This document shows positions 37,315-50,700 of a stretch of 64,000 nt of DNA, piece by piece (position 1 is the stretch's first letter; each line of letters begins with the position of its first letter). The notes under the pieces are model-generated. The model searched no databases. It was not told the DNA's origin and was given only the letters and a program-made list of their open reading frames with translations. This DNA is from Pyrocephalus nanus (taxonomy: Eukaryota; Chordata; Aves; Passeriformes; Tyrannidae). The stretch covers positions 18,678,001 through 18,742,000 of the forward strand of contig CM076270.1 of assembly GCA_038380795.1 (NCBI GenBank), read 5' to 3'. The translations under genes and the position numbers were made by a program.

Positions 37315-39260
37315 CTAGAAAAAGAAAGTTATAGGAAAAAAAAAGAGAAAGTCAGGTTTTCACATGAAACACATTAACCCCTCAGTTTTTTTGCTTTTAC
37401 TTGGTGACTCCTTCCTCATACTTTTAATTCTTGAAAAGAGTCCCTGTAACAGACTTGTTAAGGCCCCAAAGTTAGTGTCAGTTTTAAGAACAGCTGACCA
37501 CCAGCAGTGGACATCAGTCTCTTTTCAAAGCTAGTCAAGTCAGTTCTTGCCTGTCAGCTAAAGATGCAGTGACCAACCTCATCTATTTCCAGCAGTAAAG
37601 AAAAAGTACATTTTCTAAGTAAAACAACTCCAGAGGTGATTTAAGTGACTGGATTCACACACGGCGAGTACCACTTTATACCAGGGTAACTTGATTGCTC
37701 TTCCCCACGTTCCCAAAGGCAGTGCAGAGGCAGCTGGAGATGTCTGCTGCCTCCCAGCTATTGGTGCTGCTCTGTGTTCCTGTGCTAACCAGCACGGTTT
37801 CCAGCATGTTCTCCTGGAAATAGCTCATTGCAAAGCAGAAGTCTGCTCCCACAGGAGTAGGTGCAGAGGCAGCTGTGCACAGACCTCGCCAGCACTGAGC
37901 TCTGCAGGGTAGAGGTCCCCACACGAGACTTGCTGACAAGGCCACCAGGGATGCTGCAGTCCAGGTGCCATTATTACCCCAGTGAGTATGGAAAGACTGA
38001 AAAACAACAAACCTGGGCATGGCAAATCAAGGCCTCCATTCCTCCTAACACGTCTGAAAGGCAGAGCCAGCCATTGGCTTGCAGGAGATTTTTTTTTTAC
38101 TACTTCCCTCTCCTTCCAGAGTTTGTGAGCCAGAGGAAGGACAGGGAGATTCTGTTTGTCAGGGTAAAGCAAGAAGGGACAATGAGGAAAGGAGAATGAG
38201 GGTAAGTTTAAAGGTCTAGTGTAGTGTAGGTCATTGTGGTCACTGCAGTCACATGGGTGAATCTAACTCAAAATCTGTGCCTGGAGCTGCCAGAAGCTCT
38301 GCTTCCTGCACTGGCAGCAGGTAGAACAGGCCCAGAGGAACTGCTCAGCTGAACTTCTAACCTAGGTCCTCTTATTCCTGGAGTGTTTGTGCATGTAGCT
38401 TACCCAGAATATTTTGCCTTCTTTTATATTTTATAGCACTGTAGATTGAAGAGACAAAGCAGACAACAGACTGGCGAGGTATATATGTGGGATTCTCCCT
38501 TGGGAAAAGGTGGTTTTATGTGGGTGGACATGAGTAGTCAGCAGCAAAGATTGAAGAGAAATGAAAATGGAGCTGAAATTTTGTCACAGTGTTCATGTTG
38601 GTGGTGCATGAGTAGAAAGAAGCAGGGGTATGGGATCTTGGATGAGTAAGAGGAGCTGAAGTGTCTGGGTCCAGGAAACACAAATACTGGAGGAGATCTG
38701 AAAAAGCAAGGGAAAGTGAGATTCCCTCTGCTCTTGGGAAAGGCTAAGACTTTGAAGACAGCAAAAAGTCCTGCTCTATCCTAACTGGCCCCTCTTTATA
38801 AAATACTGTAATTTCCTTACTTCTCAGAGCAGTTTGTGAAGCCAAGTTGTTTTTTTTTTATTTAAATTTGATTTACCACCCTAACAGAAGATCCAGAGGT
38901 TGATGATCTCCCACAAGGACAAGGCTTCTTTTCTCCCATTACTAGAATTCACTGCACCTGCTCAGGTTTTGTGATTCACACAGGGAACATCAACTGACAT
39001 GGAATGCTTTCCCATCCCTATCTGCAGGCACTGACTGAAGCATCACAGTTTGTATCTACATTTTATATATTGCAGAATTTTTAGGGTCCAATAAAGATCA
39101 AAATTGCTTGACTTATGGAGCCTAGAGGGCAAGGCATGTCTTTCTCCCCTTGACAAAAAGAGATGACTCAGAGATTCCATCCTGCAGGCAAATGAATTAA
39201 ATGCAAGTGAAAGTAATTCCTGACATGAAGTGATTCTCAACAAGAATTTATATTCTTTAC

Positions 39261-39419
39261 CTTGCAGTTTTTCCACCAGTATTTTCTCTTCAGTTTGGCT
39301 GCACTGGTTTCAAACTGTGAGGCACCTGCTTGCAAGGCATCTGCCCGGTTGTCAAGCTCTGAAAGCTTCTGGTCTCTCTCTAGCACCTTGTCCACGTTCA
39401 TCCTCATGATGTCGACCAC
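39261..39419 (-). CDS. VAMP1/2-like: VAMP exon 3: core R-SNARE motif
   Basis: Exactly 53 codons in phase 0, with acceptor CCCTTGCAG and donor CTGCAAG|GTAAAG. Translation runs from VVDIMR through VLERDQKL (zero-layer Arg, the ionic-layer residue of R-SNAREs) and [16 protein letters not shown] to WWKNCK at the membrane edge. Nearly every residue matches VAMP1/2/3. Two differences from the usual motif are clear: Met in place of Val after IMR (position 48 in VAMP2 numbering) and Asn in place of the second Asp of ELDD (position 65). Cys after WWKN is as in VAMP1 and VAMP3; VAMP2 has Leu. The S-Q-F-E-T-S stretch, site of the well-known Gln-Phe bond, is intact. Confidence 0.98.
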
Positions 39420-42400
39420 CTGCAAGGGCACAGCCTCACATAAGATTGCACACACAAAAAAGCTGAAGGTCACCTGAGTGTTCACACCCTGGAATGTGAC
39501 AGATCACACCAAAACCAGCCATTTGCCATTGTATGTGGTGGCAATTACCTGGGCAGTGCCTCAAAACCTCTGCCAATGGAAACAACAGTGAGCACAGGAT
39601 GAGCACAGCTACACTGCTCAGGTGCCCTTAACTGGGAAATATGGAGACATCATGAAATACCAGAGTCAGATTCATTTTGATTTTGATTTCTCTTGGCCAA
39701 CAACTATAGATAGAAAAACCTGATGGAGACCAGTACCTCTGTACTACAACCTGGTTGACTTCACTAAGAACAAGCCATTATTTTCCTTATATATTTAATA
39801 TATTCCTTGCCTGAACTAGTGAAATTGGCTAGATAAAGGCCACTCTAAAAGGGAACTGTATGCATTTCCTCACCAAGGAATTTACTCATTCTGCAGATCT
39901 TTCAGGCAAGATGATTTGTCAGCCATAATGTCAAGTCCTGCTTGAAAGCAGAGGGGGAGAATATTTTACCTGAAGTGTAGCAGGGGGCTCATGCCACCTC
40001 ATTGGCCAGCCAGGCCAATGCATGCACAGCCAGGACACAATATTTTATACACTGAGTTAGATGAAAATCCTCTTCTAGCAAGCCAATAACTTGAAATGGA
40101 AATCTTTCAGAAATTCATCATAATGCAAATGTTCGACAGTATAACAATCTCAGTAAAGTTGTGTCCAGTCATCCTAGCAGTGAATAAGTCTGATGCTCTA
40201 TTACTTCTTGTATTCTGTAATAAGGAATTCCATGTTGTTTTTATTTAATATAATTTAACTATTACCTGCAAAAATCCAGAATCAAAAAGATACATTATTC
40301 AAATACAGTGAGATGAAAACTGATAGTGAAACTTTGAAAGGACTAGCAGAGGGTTAAATGCTGTTTGAAAACTCAAAAGTTTTGTTTCACTTTTCTACCA
40401 AACCTAAAACAAAATCAAATGTTTTGGTCAATCCAAATTTTCTTACTTGCTTTTCCAAACCGAAATCTTCCAAGCATTTAACTTCATATCAAATTAAAAA
40501 ACAAATTGTATTAATTTCTCAGTTAGTACTTTGCTGAATTTTCTCTTGGTACAATGATTTGTAGTGAAAATTTTGAACTATTTGAAAATGCTGAACCAAA
40601 TCCTGTACTATTTGCTACCTGTTCTCTCAATTATTTTTTTTTTTTTTGCCCATAACTAACCTCACTGCAGTGAACACTTGTCTAAGATGAGACTGCATTT
40701 TTGTCAAATAAATAAATGTTTGTCTAGAATAAAACCATGATCTGGGCCTTAGAAGACGTCTAGAGAAATCAGAGGGGAAAACCCAGCATGGACAAAGCTG
40801 CAATACAGTATCGGCACTGACACAGCATTAAAAATGTCAGTCATTTTATTAACACCAAGAAAATTCTCCAAAGCACAGGGGCGATGGTACTGCGGTTTCA
40901 GGCTGGGTGTGCCACACTCCTCCGTGGTGTCTGGTGCCACCTACAGATGACTTTCCCTCAAGACATGGAAATAAAAGACAGGAAATACCTAGGAAGGTCA
41001 AAGCAACGTTTACAGATCGGATCCTCAGGTATTATAAACCAGCTTCACCCCAGTGACTTCACAGGACTGAAAGCCCAGTGGCATTTTTCTCCCTTGGCTA
41101 CTCTTACAGTGTGATTTCCCTGTTAAACAAGGATCTGCTGACCATGTGCTGTCAACTCAAACCCCGTACCAACTGCAGCCTCCCTCTCAAATGGGAGGCA
41201 AAAACCCCATGGATCCTGAATGTCACCCACATAAGCCTCAAATCCAAGTCCCCTCACAGGGGTAAGAGTTCCTGCCAAAATTATGTCATCATGCTTTTCA
41301 AGAAGACCAGTTTGCATGGGTCTGAGTCAAAAGTCTCAGAAGACAGAGTATCTTAAACAAAAAGCAGGGGTCCACTAGCCTCACTGGAGCCATCTCCACT
41401 GATCTGCTTGGAGAGCCCAATGTATCTCACAGGCATCGCTCATTTTTAGACAATAAATAGCAATTATTTTTTATCTTTTAGGGAAAATTACTTTTGCTGT
41501 CGCTCATAATTACAGCACCACTATGATGTAACATGTTCAGGACAAGAAATTTATTTCATCATTCTGACCCAAGACAAAAGCTGAAATGTAATATTCTGTT
41601 CCCCACTGGAGGAGACACTCCACTAACATCAGTGAAGTGAGTGTCATGTGAAAATCAGTGACAATGAGAGAACCTGGTCTAGACATTTCTGCAGCCTGAG
41701 GATGTTCTAGAGAACAGCTTGCAGCATCATCAGCAATTAAAAGGTCAGAAAGTCCTTGTTTCAGTTCTTCACCAAAGAAAAGGTTCTCAAAAAAGACAAA
41801 GCCCATTTTGACAGGTGTATTTAATTCATCTTAAGTAATGCATTTGAGTTGGATATTGTGAGGTCTTCTCTACTATCTTTAGAACATACACAAAGCTTTT
41901 GAAAATAGAGGCCTTTATTCATGTAAATACATGTTTCCTAATGTGTATTTTATTAAATTTGCACTAAAAAAATCACACAAGCCCTGGCCACTTCCCCATC
42001 AACATAAGCAATTAGTTACTTAAGGCTTTGCAGGGCTTTAACAAAATTCTTTCCTTAATACCCAGCACACAAATCTGCACAGCAGGTGTGCAAGGAGGAT
42101 ACAGCTGCTCCTGTACTGGGGGAATGCTCAAGGACTGCACTGATGAGCAGTGGGATGTTCACCTGTTCCCATCACCACTGCAGTGGGATGGGCACTGGCA
42201 TTACAGCCGAGGTGCTGCAGGAATTTAAGGATCCCAGCTGGAACAGCCAGATGGTCCTCCAAGACCAACAAAAGGAGTGGGGATTTGTTAAAGATGCTGT
42301 TATGACATCATGTGTGGGTGCCTTTCTTTAGGGATAAATTGTGATGATTAATCAGTAGAGCTCTGGCTAATGAACACAGCCCTCAGCTGCACAACTCCCA

Positions 42401-42785
42401 TGGCTTTAATCTACCTCTGAGAAGTCAAAGGTCTGTCTCTGTGAAACAGTCTGTGAGATTGGTGTCTAACCTTCAGGAACACGTTAAAAGAGCTGGTTCC
42501 ACTATGATATTTCCTCCTAACCTGACTGACTGGGAGGAATTCCCAAATTGGCACCAATGCCCACATTGATTCTGCAGAAGTGTTACTGGTACAAGGATGT
42601 TTATACTCAGAATCTCACATGTACTGTCTGGCTCCTCATAAATGCCATCCTTTGATAATCCTCATTTCCCAGATCCACTGCCTTCAGACGAGTGTTGCTG
42701 GATCATGGAGAAAAGCATCTTAAAGATAAAAAACAACCATAGCAACACTCCTGTGATGAGCAACAAATCACTTGAAGCCACTTAC

Positions 42786-42900
42786 CTCATCCACCTGGGC
42801 TTGTGTCTGCTGCAGCCGTTTGTTGCTTGACACATTGGTAGCAGGAGGAGGCCCTGCAGCCCCAGCACTGGTGGGACCTTGGGTAGGAGCTGGAGCAGAC
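42786..42900 (-). CDS. VAMP1/2-like: VAMP exon 2: N-terminus and start of the SNARE motif
   Basis: On the minus strand an acceptor (TTTTTATGTAG) is followed by 115 bases and a consensus donor (GAG|GTAAGT-type). The translation begins SAPAPTQGPTSAG, continues through a GPPPATNVSS linker and ends NKRLQQTQAQVDE, the hallmark start of the VAMP1/2 R-SNARE helix. The family usually has N-R-R-L here; this gene has N-K-R-L. The first base, G, completes a codon begun in exon 1, so exon 1 could end in AT and split the start codon, giving Met-Ser-Ala-Pro. That fits the family layout, where exon 1 contributes almost only the initiator Met. The proline-rich N-terminus is the part that differs most between VAMP paralogues. 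Confidence 0.95.
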
Positions 42901-45900
42901 CTACATAAAAACCAGAGAATATAAGTGACTGAGACCATCTTTACTTGTTCACTTCCTCCTTCTTGGATCAAGTAAAAAGTACCTGTTTCTTAAAAGAACA
43001 TTGCCATTCTTTCAACCCATGTTTTCCATTCCTGGATCACAACCCTCCTGTTCAATTCCTTCTCATACCACAGTGTTTACACTGTTTCTTAATAGGACTA
43101 TATCAAACTCTTCCCCTCCCTTGCTGCCTTTCAAAACAGCAAACAATTCAGAGTATCTGCCATAAGTTAGGCCCATGGCCAAACTGATCACAGGCCTGAC
43201 TGGCAGGGCAGAGCAGAGCTTATATCCCACTAAGGAAACACACTTAGCACTTTGTGTTAACGCTGTAGGAGCCAGGGCTGTGACCCTCTATTACTTCTCA
43301 GTGTGGTGAGTAAAGCACTCCCCTGCTCCTTGTGTTTGGCTGGAAGTTAACTAAGTAAAGATAAACAAAAGGGGAGGAGAAAGAAATAGAGGAGAAAATG
43401 GGGAGAGAATTGCACACAGCGTGGGGTTAGTCATCTCTAGCATTGGTGGTCACCAAATGCCACCAGAGCAGCTGGCCAGGCTTGAGCATCTGCCACAGAC
43501 CCTGGATGAATATTTGCAGCAATGCTGTGAACAGAGCCCTGATCCGGCACATCAGCTCTTTTCTCAAGCATCAACACTGGCTTTCCCCAGCTTGCTCTAT
43601 AACAAAAGACAAAACAAATGTTCCTTAAAATCCAAGAACAGACCTGGTCTGTCTCAGAGTATGACTTAGTGCAGACAAATCACCCTGCTGGCCTGAACAC
43701 CATTTTTCACACCCACACTTTAACCTGTGAAACCTGCCCCTCCTTTCAAGACACCGTTGTCACTTGTTCCTGCAGAGAAATAAAACCTTTCCTGAAGCTG
43801 CAGAGGAAATCCCGGAGCATGTGAACTGAAAAGTTTCACCAATCCCACTCATACATTACCAATGCCTTCCCATAGTGACAGACTGAGAGAACACAGTGTT
43901 TCTCTGTGAATCACTGCCTTTTACATCCTGGGGTCTGATTAATGCTGCTGGACTTATGGCCTCATTAATACACTGTCAAAGGGCTGAGGGGCACTAAAGT
44001 AGTTCCTCAAAGGTACCTTAAGCCGCAAAATCCAGTTTGCCAGCATCGCCTGAGGGCTGAGATCCCTGTGGATAACACTGACCCTCAGAGGCTCCCAGAG
44101 ATGGAGCAGCTGTTTGCAGACCTGCAGCTCTGCTGTAACTTACACTTCACTTTTTACTGCGAGTGAAAATGTCCTTATCAAGCTTCAGTTGAAAGAAAAG
44201 AAATGGAGCCGTCCACTACTTGCTTATCATTTGAGGACCCACCTATTAAAAACATAAAAACCAGATGCTGCTGCCACCTGCCATGGAATCATTCCACTGA
44301 TGGCCATGGGCCAGCATCCCCACAGGATTTATTCTGAGCTGTCACAAAGGATCAGAATCTGACTATAATCTATATCTCACACAATGCAAAACAAGATTTC
44401 CCTGGAGCATCAACAACTTCAAAGGGAGTTCCTGGTACAGCAACAGAGCTAAAATTGAAATTGTAAAACTTTGCAGTTAAGGATGTAAACAGGCATTTTC
44501 CCAATCAAAACAAGCAGAATTTTTACACTACTACAGAAGTTAAGAGCTGTGCATTGTTGGCATCCTAAAGACTACAGAACAGGTGAGAAGTGTTTTTCCC
44601 TGTCACACGTGTTTGCTGTAAGCATAGCTTATAAAAGCAGAGGTGTTCTTGGTCAAAGCTAGGAGATAACTCCAAAGTTCCGCCATGTACCTTTTATGCC
44701 CAGTAACTGTCATCTTTTTTTTGACCCTACCAATCTGTCCTTAAAATGGTTTGGCATACAGTAGACACTTCCTAGTTTGTTCTCTTCCAGCATCCTTGCC
44801 ACCATCTAACTTGGTTTCAATTGCACTTCCTGGGGCATTTCCTGCATAAGGGAGGAATGGATGGGAAACACCGTGTGTTTTTACAGCTGCCCTGATCATC
44901 CAGCAGGAGTTACTGTAACTAGCAAAGAGAGATGACAATCTTTATGCTAAGGCACAGCAAGCTTGTAATTAACATACCCATCTTAATTAAATACATAAAA
45001 TCTAATTCAAGAGTAACCAGAGCTGCGTGCTGCCTGCAGTGCAGAGCTGTGCTTTCCAAACCTTGTGTCTCTGGAGTTCTGCTCTCCTTACACAGTAACA
45101 GCAGCTGCCTCGCTTGTGGCCCTGTGGGTCAGAGCAAAGAGCAGAACACTCCCCAAAAGAGTGTGCCAATGTGGCTCCAGTCCCACACAAGCATACATTA
45201 AGAGTCTGGCTTTGAACATAAGTTTTCTAGTAAAGAAAGGAACTGAAGGTCTACATCACTTGGAAGCACAGACATTCTCTGTGATACCTTAGTACAAAAA
45301 TTCTAGCATGAAATTCCAACCTCCATTTACATAATTCTTCTGTTATTGCCTCTGTACCATGTTGTATCAGCTTATAATTTCTCAGAAGCATTACTGAAAG
45401 AAATTTATGCAAAACATTAGCACTATGTTGGAGAAGCTTCCTTTTGAAATATGAAGCATCACAACTTTAAAATATAATTTTTCATAGTCTGGCATGATTT
45501 TGAGGACCTACAAAAGAATGCAAAATCTATATAAAAATTCCATCACTGGGCCCCTAAGTCATCAGACCTTTGTACTTTTATTGTTAGGAAAAGGAAAAAA
45601 AATTGATTTTGAGAATCTTCATTCCCAAGAACAGGTCAAATTAAATTTTAAAAGGGGAACAAAATTCTATTATTGTTGGTGAAAAAGAGTATAAATCCCT
45701 AGCAAATAGTCTTAAATGGCAACCACCCTGCGATGTCAGAGCACTGGAGTAAACTCTGGGAGAGTGCCAAGTACACTCACTGCAGGACAACTGCACCACT
45801 TGCCCAGAGCCTGGGCAGCTGGGTTGTTCTTTGTATAACATTAGTGACGCCCTCAGTCCCCACAATGCCAGATTTTGCCTCAGTTAGCACAGGAGCCGTC

Positions 45901-46929
45901 TGACTGAAAGCAGGTGCTGGACCTGTGTGTCTTTGCAGCCACCTCGGAAGAAACGCTGAGGGACTATCCAAGTGATTCAGCAAAATGGTCTCAGCTGAGT
46001 CAGACATCCTCAGTTCTTCTAGTTGGGCCTGAAACTAGTAGGTCAAAATCATGACTAAGAGATTTGTCATCTCACCTGGATATTCTGGAAGCAATTTACT
46101 ACTTATCTCTGACAGTTAAAGGGAGCTTCAACTCTAATTAAGATACAAGTGGAGATATCCAGTGTTACTGTTTTGCATTTCAACAGCAGATGATTGTGTA
46201 TCTAATATTTTGGGAAACTGCCTGACACATACTTTCATTTTTGTTCACATGTGTGAGCAACACAGGAGAAATTATTTTCTTAGTCAGGCTGGGGAAGGGA
46301 GATGCACGATGCAAACACCAGGAGGATGCCAGGACACCACTGTGGCTCAGGTACAGTTTACATTGGGACCCCCATGGCTGCTTTCAGCATCTTCTTTTAT
46401 CCAAAGTGCTTTTTAAAGCCTCCAGCTACAGGACCTAATCCCTTCAAAGTCTTTATCCTAACAACACTGCAGTAAGCTAAGGAAAAGCTATTATCCCTCA
46501 TATGGCTGGGAAACAGGTACAGGGAGATTAAGTGACTTGCTCAGTGGCACAGAAAGCCTGTGGCAAAGCAGCCCAGCCCTTTTCATTGCCATCCTTCTCT
46601 CTTCTTCAACTACTGACTTGAGAGAAAGCTCACAACCTATTTCTGATAGCAAGAGTTATTTTCTACCCCTCAGACTTAGACAGTGAGAAACACAGCTGAA
46701 GCTTATAGCATGAGGAAAGTGAGAATTACATCAGACAGCTCTAGCTGGTGTCAGCTGGCAAAGCTCAGGGGAGGGGCAGTGCATGTGCATCAATGCAGCA
46801 GCAGATTTGACTAATGATCCCTACAAAAAGTGAAATGAAGGAGGCAATTTTATATGAACCCCAGTGTGATTCCTCTTTCCTCAAACCCTTTCGCTGTTGT
46901 TCAAATAAAACAACGTTTTACTGCTTTTC

Positions 46930-46950
46930 TTTTTTTTTTTTTTTTTTTTT
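46930..46950. repeat. Poly-T run, 21 bases
   Basis: Uninterrupted T on the plus strand, upstream of the VAMP exon 2 on the gene's strand. Confidence 0.9.
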
Positions 46951-47722
46951 ACTGTTCATGTATCATATTTATGTAATAAATATTTACTGTTGCAACTTAT
47001 GTATATTTAAGACACCATTCTTCCATGTGGACCCCTTCAAAAGGCATCTAACCCATTTGGGCTTCACTGTGTAAGTGGAGTTTGACAGTCTGTGGTTTCA
47101 AAGGAATTTGAAAAATACACCAAAAAGCCCCTGTTTAACTGTAAAATAAATAAAATAAATCAGAACACTTCCATTGCTTTGTACTCTTGAGATTTAACTC
47201 TAAAACAATTATTAAAATTAGCTACAAATGCAAATTCAGTGACTAAGGATGTCAGTGGAGATCCTGGACAGAAGTAGCTGTAAAAACAAACCTCTCTCCC
47301 ATCGTCCCTCGTGCCGAGGGTGTTCATCTGTGAACTGAGATGCTGTGGAAAGCTTTGAGGCGAGGATCTCCAAGGAAATAAAAGAGCTCTGTAGCCCTGG
47401 GGTTTGCTGTTAGTTCTGAACTTGTTTGTTTACTCCTATGCAGTAACAGCTAAACCAATTTTCCCACTGCTAATTTGCAAAGGGGGACTTTTCCTGATTA
47501 TACTTAGAGTCTTCTGCATTCTGGAGGAATTTGTTAGTTCCCAGTTTTCTGTTAATCTGATTCTACCCCATGGGGTTTTATTTCTGTAGTAGCTCAGTTT
47601 AGCCAACGCTAGCAAAAAACCTTTCTTAACAATCAGTCTGGCTACATGAGGTTTGTCACAGCCCTACCCAAATCCAGTCTAACTGAATTGGGCAGAGTAG
47701 AATTCTGTGATAGCCTACTCAC

Positions 47723-47745
47723 ATGCCACCTCTCAAAGAAATTCA
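47723..47745 (-). other. Weak candidate for the end of VAMP exon 1
   Basis: On the minus strand the sequence GAGAGGTGGCAT is followed by a strong donor, GTGAGTAGG. Joining it to the first base of exon 2 would create ATG TCT GCT with a G at -3 relative to the ATG, exactly the phase exon 2 needs. It is the best AT|GTRAGT site I found upstream. There is no CpG island or other promoter sign here, so the real exon 1 may lie beyond 64 kb. Confidence 0.15.
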
Positions 47746-50700
47746 TACCTTTGCTACTTAAACTTAAGATCCTGGGCCTTCCAGACTTGAGTGCTTAACT
47801 GTACAAACTTAATAGCACGTGCCTACCACAGTTGTGTGTGGACAGTCATGTTTATGTCTTGAAATCAAGAGACCTTAGCCATCCATCCCAGCACCTCTTA
47901 CCAAATTCTTTGGGTTTCCCATAGTGAAATGGGATAGTGTCAACTGGCAGGTCCTGTTACTCTTTCAAACAGCACACTCATTCTGTCAGGAAAGGTTTAG
48001 GGAAATTTCTAACACCCGCTTCAAATAAACTTGCTCCAGAATTTGGTTCTCTTCCTTCTTACAAGTAGATAATGATGCTCTCTGCCTGTAAGGTGAGAGG
48101 ACTTTTCAAAAGACAACCCTGGCTGGAGAGCATGACCTCCCAGTTCCGAGATAGATGCACTCAGTAGGAGAATGTGCTTTTTAGTTCAGTTGCCCACGTA
48201 ATTGTAGGTATTTCAGGTTTCTGGCTCATCTTCCTCCCTTCAGTTATTAGCCAGCCTATTTTAACAGGCTAAGTCTATCCTTGTTTTCATTCTACTCATC
48301 TCACTTTCAAATGGGAATAAAAAAAAGCTGTTCAATAGGAGTAAAGAAAGCCATGATATCATAAAACTGGTTAGGCTGAGAAGATAATTGGCTTATTGAC
48401 AGGGAAGTATCACTGCTGGGCTAGTGGACATTTGCATAATGGGGCTGGGGGAATTTTCAGACTACAGAAAGATGTTTTCAGCCCTCAGATCTCACAGAGG
48501 GAGCAGAAACTGCACTTGTAGTGAAGGCTTCCTTCACTATAAGGGAAGCATCGCTGCTTGAACAGAGATGTTGTTCTTAACTGTGCTTCTCAGTGCTCTG
48601 AGCACTTCAGTGTTCAGTAAAAATGTGACTATTGACAAGTAAATGGCTACAGACTTAAACTTAGGCTCATTCCATTCTATGAATATCAAATTTCAAATGA
48701 TTTCTCATGCTATTTGTAATAATTGGATAGCAGTGAATAATAGTGAATTGGTGGTAGGAAAAAAACCCCACGTATAAAAGGAATTAGCATTTGAGGTGTC
48801 TTAATTTTGTGAAGAAAGTTCTGCTTTGAACACATTTCTGTTCCCAAATGCGATTTTTATGTACTACCAACAATATTCTACAAGGACTCTCCCTTATTAC
48901 CAAATATTTACTCTGATCACCAGCCAAAGAATAATACTCTACATTTAATGTCCTGGGAACACATTTAATTAAATATTCCCCCAGTTTATTATGACTGCAT
49001 TAACCATCTGGTGTGCTAAATATGCACACAAAGGAAAAAGAGAGGAACCTTAAGACATCATCTTTAGTTTGATCAACATTTGTTAAGTTAGTAATGACTA
49101 ATTGATTTACCTTCTCCAGTATCTTCTATTCAAGCCAAATTAATATTGTTTACAAAGCCACAAACACCTGAATTCTGAATCAGGCCAATTAGTCCAGCCA
49201 GATTATTTTTCTGACAAACAAAAGAATTTTCTAGAAAGATATACATTATTTCCATAATTTCTCTAAAATTTAGCCTTCAGAACAACCAGTTGTGGAGACT
49301 CAAGTAGTCAGAAGAGTAACACAAGGCAGGATTCCTTTTCTGAAATACCAACACTACAGATTTTTTTAGATCCTTCTTTCCCCTTGCTGTCATCTTTTGC
49401 AAAGTCTGTGGCTTAAGATAAAGTCAGCTCAGTGCAGGGATATTGCTTCATGTGTTAACCACTGCTCATGTTTTGCAGAGTAGTCCATAGATTTGCTTGA
49501 AAGATGATTAAGGGTTAGATGACTCAGGGTGTCAGTGTTCACATTTTATATTCACAAATGAAAACCTCACAGCTCCATTACAGAAGCCAAGGATCTAACA
49601 TACCCCACTGTTAAGAGATCACTGATTCAAAAAACCACCTGCACACACAAACCAGTTCTGCCAAGCCTTGACATCCCAGGTGACCAGCCTCATCTTCACA
49701 TTAACTGGACAAAGGAAGGTTTAACAAAGTGGAATTGAATCAGTGAGGAAGACAGCCGAGCAGTCAGTCACCATTATAACCTGTAACCCATCTGCCCCAC
49801 TTAAAAGAGTTCAGTCTGCTACTTAAACCGCACTGAGGAACTGTGTTGACCCAGACTGACCAAATCTCAGCAATAACACACCGTGATATGGGGGTTAATT
49901 TTTACATCATAGCACTTGCCTCTCCAAAAGCAGTGAAGAGAGTTCCCCATCTCTTCCCAGGGGGCAGAGCAGCAAATTAGTTCTCTCTGGGACAAACTGC
50001 AAGAGGGAAGGAAGAGCTCCATGTTACTGAGCACCCACTGGAGCTGCTTCACTCATGGGGCAGCCCCACAGCACCTCGTGAGACCTCTGCTCACCTACCG
50101 CCAGATCACAGGGACTTTGCCTCTGACCAACCTCTGCATTAGATTACCTACACATCTGTGTAATCTTGCATCAAATTACAGATACTTTTTCACAGCTACA
50201 AGGACTGCAAATCTATATACACCGTAAAAGGGGTTGATTCTCATTATTTGCTGATTTGAAACTAATTGTAATCTTTACACTAAATTGAGGGATTTTTTAA
50301 TTAGAGAATGAAAGCAAATACAGGTGTAAGTAATAATAAAAAACTCTTTAAATATTAATGTTGACATTAACATCATATTGTAAAAAGAAACAAATGTAAT
50401 TTATTGGTTTCTAAATTTTTCTTGTTTCAATTCATAATTTGCATTAGGCTGCTTTCAGATAGAAATTAGTTTAGTAAAAAATGTGGAAAATCCTTTATGT
50501 GAAATATGCATAATAGTTAATAACTAAAAAATACCTTCAGTGAAATGTCTACACAGAAAAATACTAAAACATTGTATTACACTAAAAGTCAGTTTTTAAA
50601 AGGAAATGTTATCCCTAGTTCCTAGGTAGTATTGACTGCACCTTCTAGCACTTCTGAGAAAATTTCATGATGGAAAAATATCATAAAGACTGACCAGCAA

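Larger units (their letters stand above)
34475..42900 (-). other. VAMP1/2-like: Synaptobrevin/VAMP gene (VAMP1/VAMP2 class), exons 2-5 and introns
   Basis: Gene model built by joining four coding exons on the minus strand; phases fit throughout (115, 159, 52 and 17 coding bases). The product is an R-SNARE of synaptic and secretory vesicles that zips with syntaxin and SNAP-25 to drive membrane fusion. Predicted order: proline/alanine-rich N-terminus (about residues 2-25), SNARE motif (about 28-86), juxtamembrane WW (about 87-88), single C-terminal anchor (about 93-112). About 114 residues, against 116-118 for VAMP1/VAMP2. Paralogue assignment is mixed: VDE, SQFETS, MMIILG and the YFST end favour VAMP2; MSAP, NCK and the Ile before YFST favour VAMP1. 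VAMP3 is unlikely, since it has QNQ and a different anchor. From memory, chicken VAMP1 carries Val at the SQF position, which would argue against simple VAMP1 orthology. Exon 1 is not placed. Left end set by a possible poly-A signal. Confidence 0.93.
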
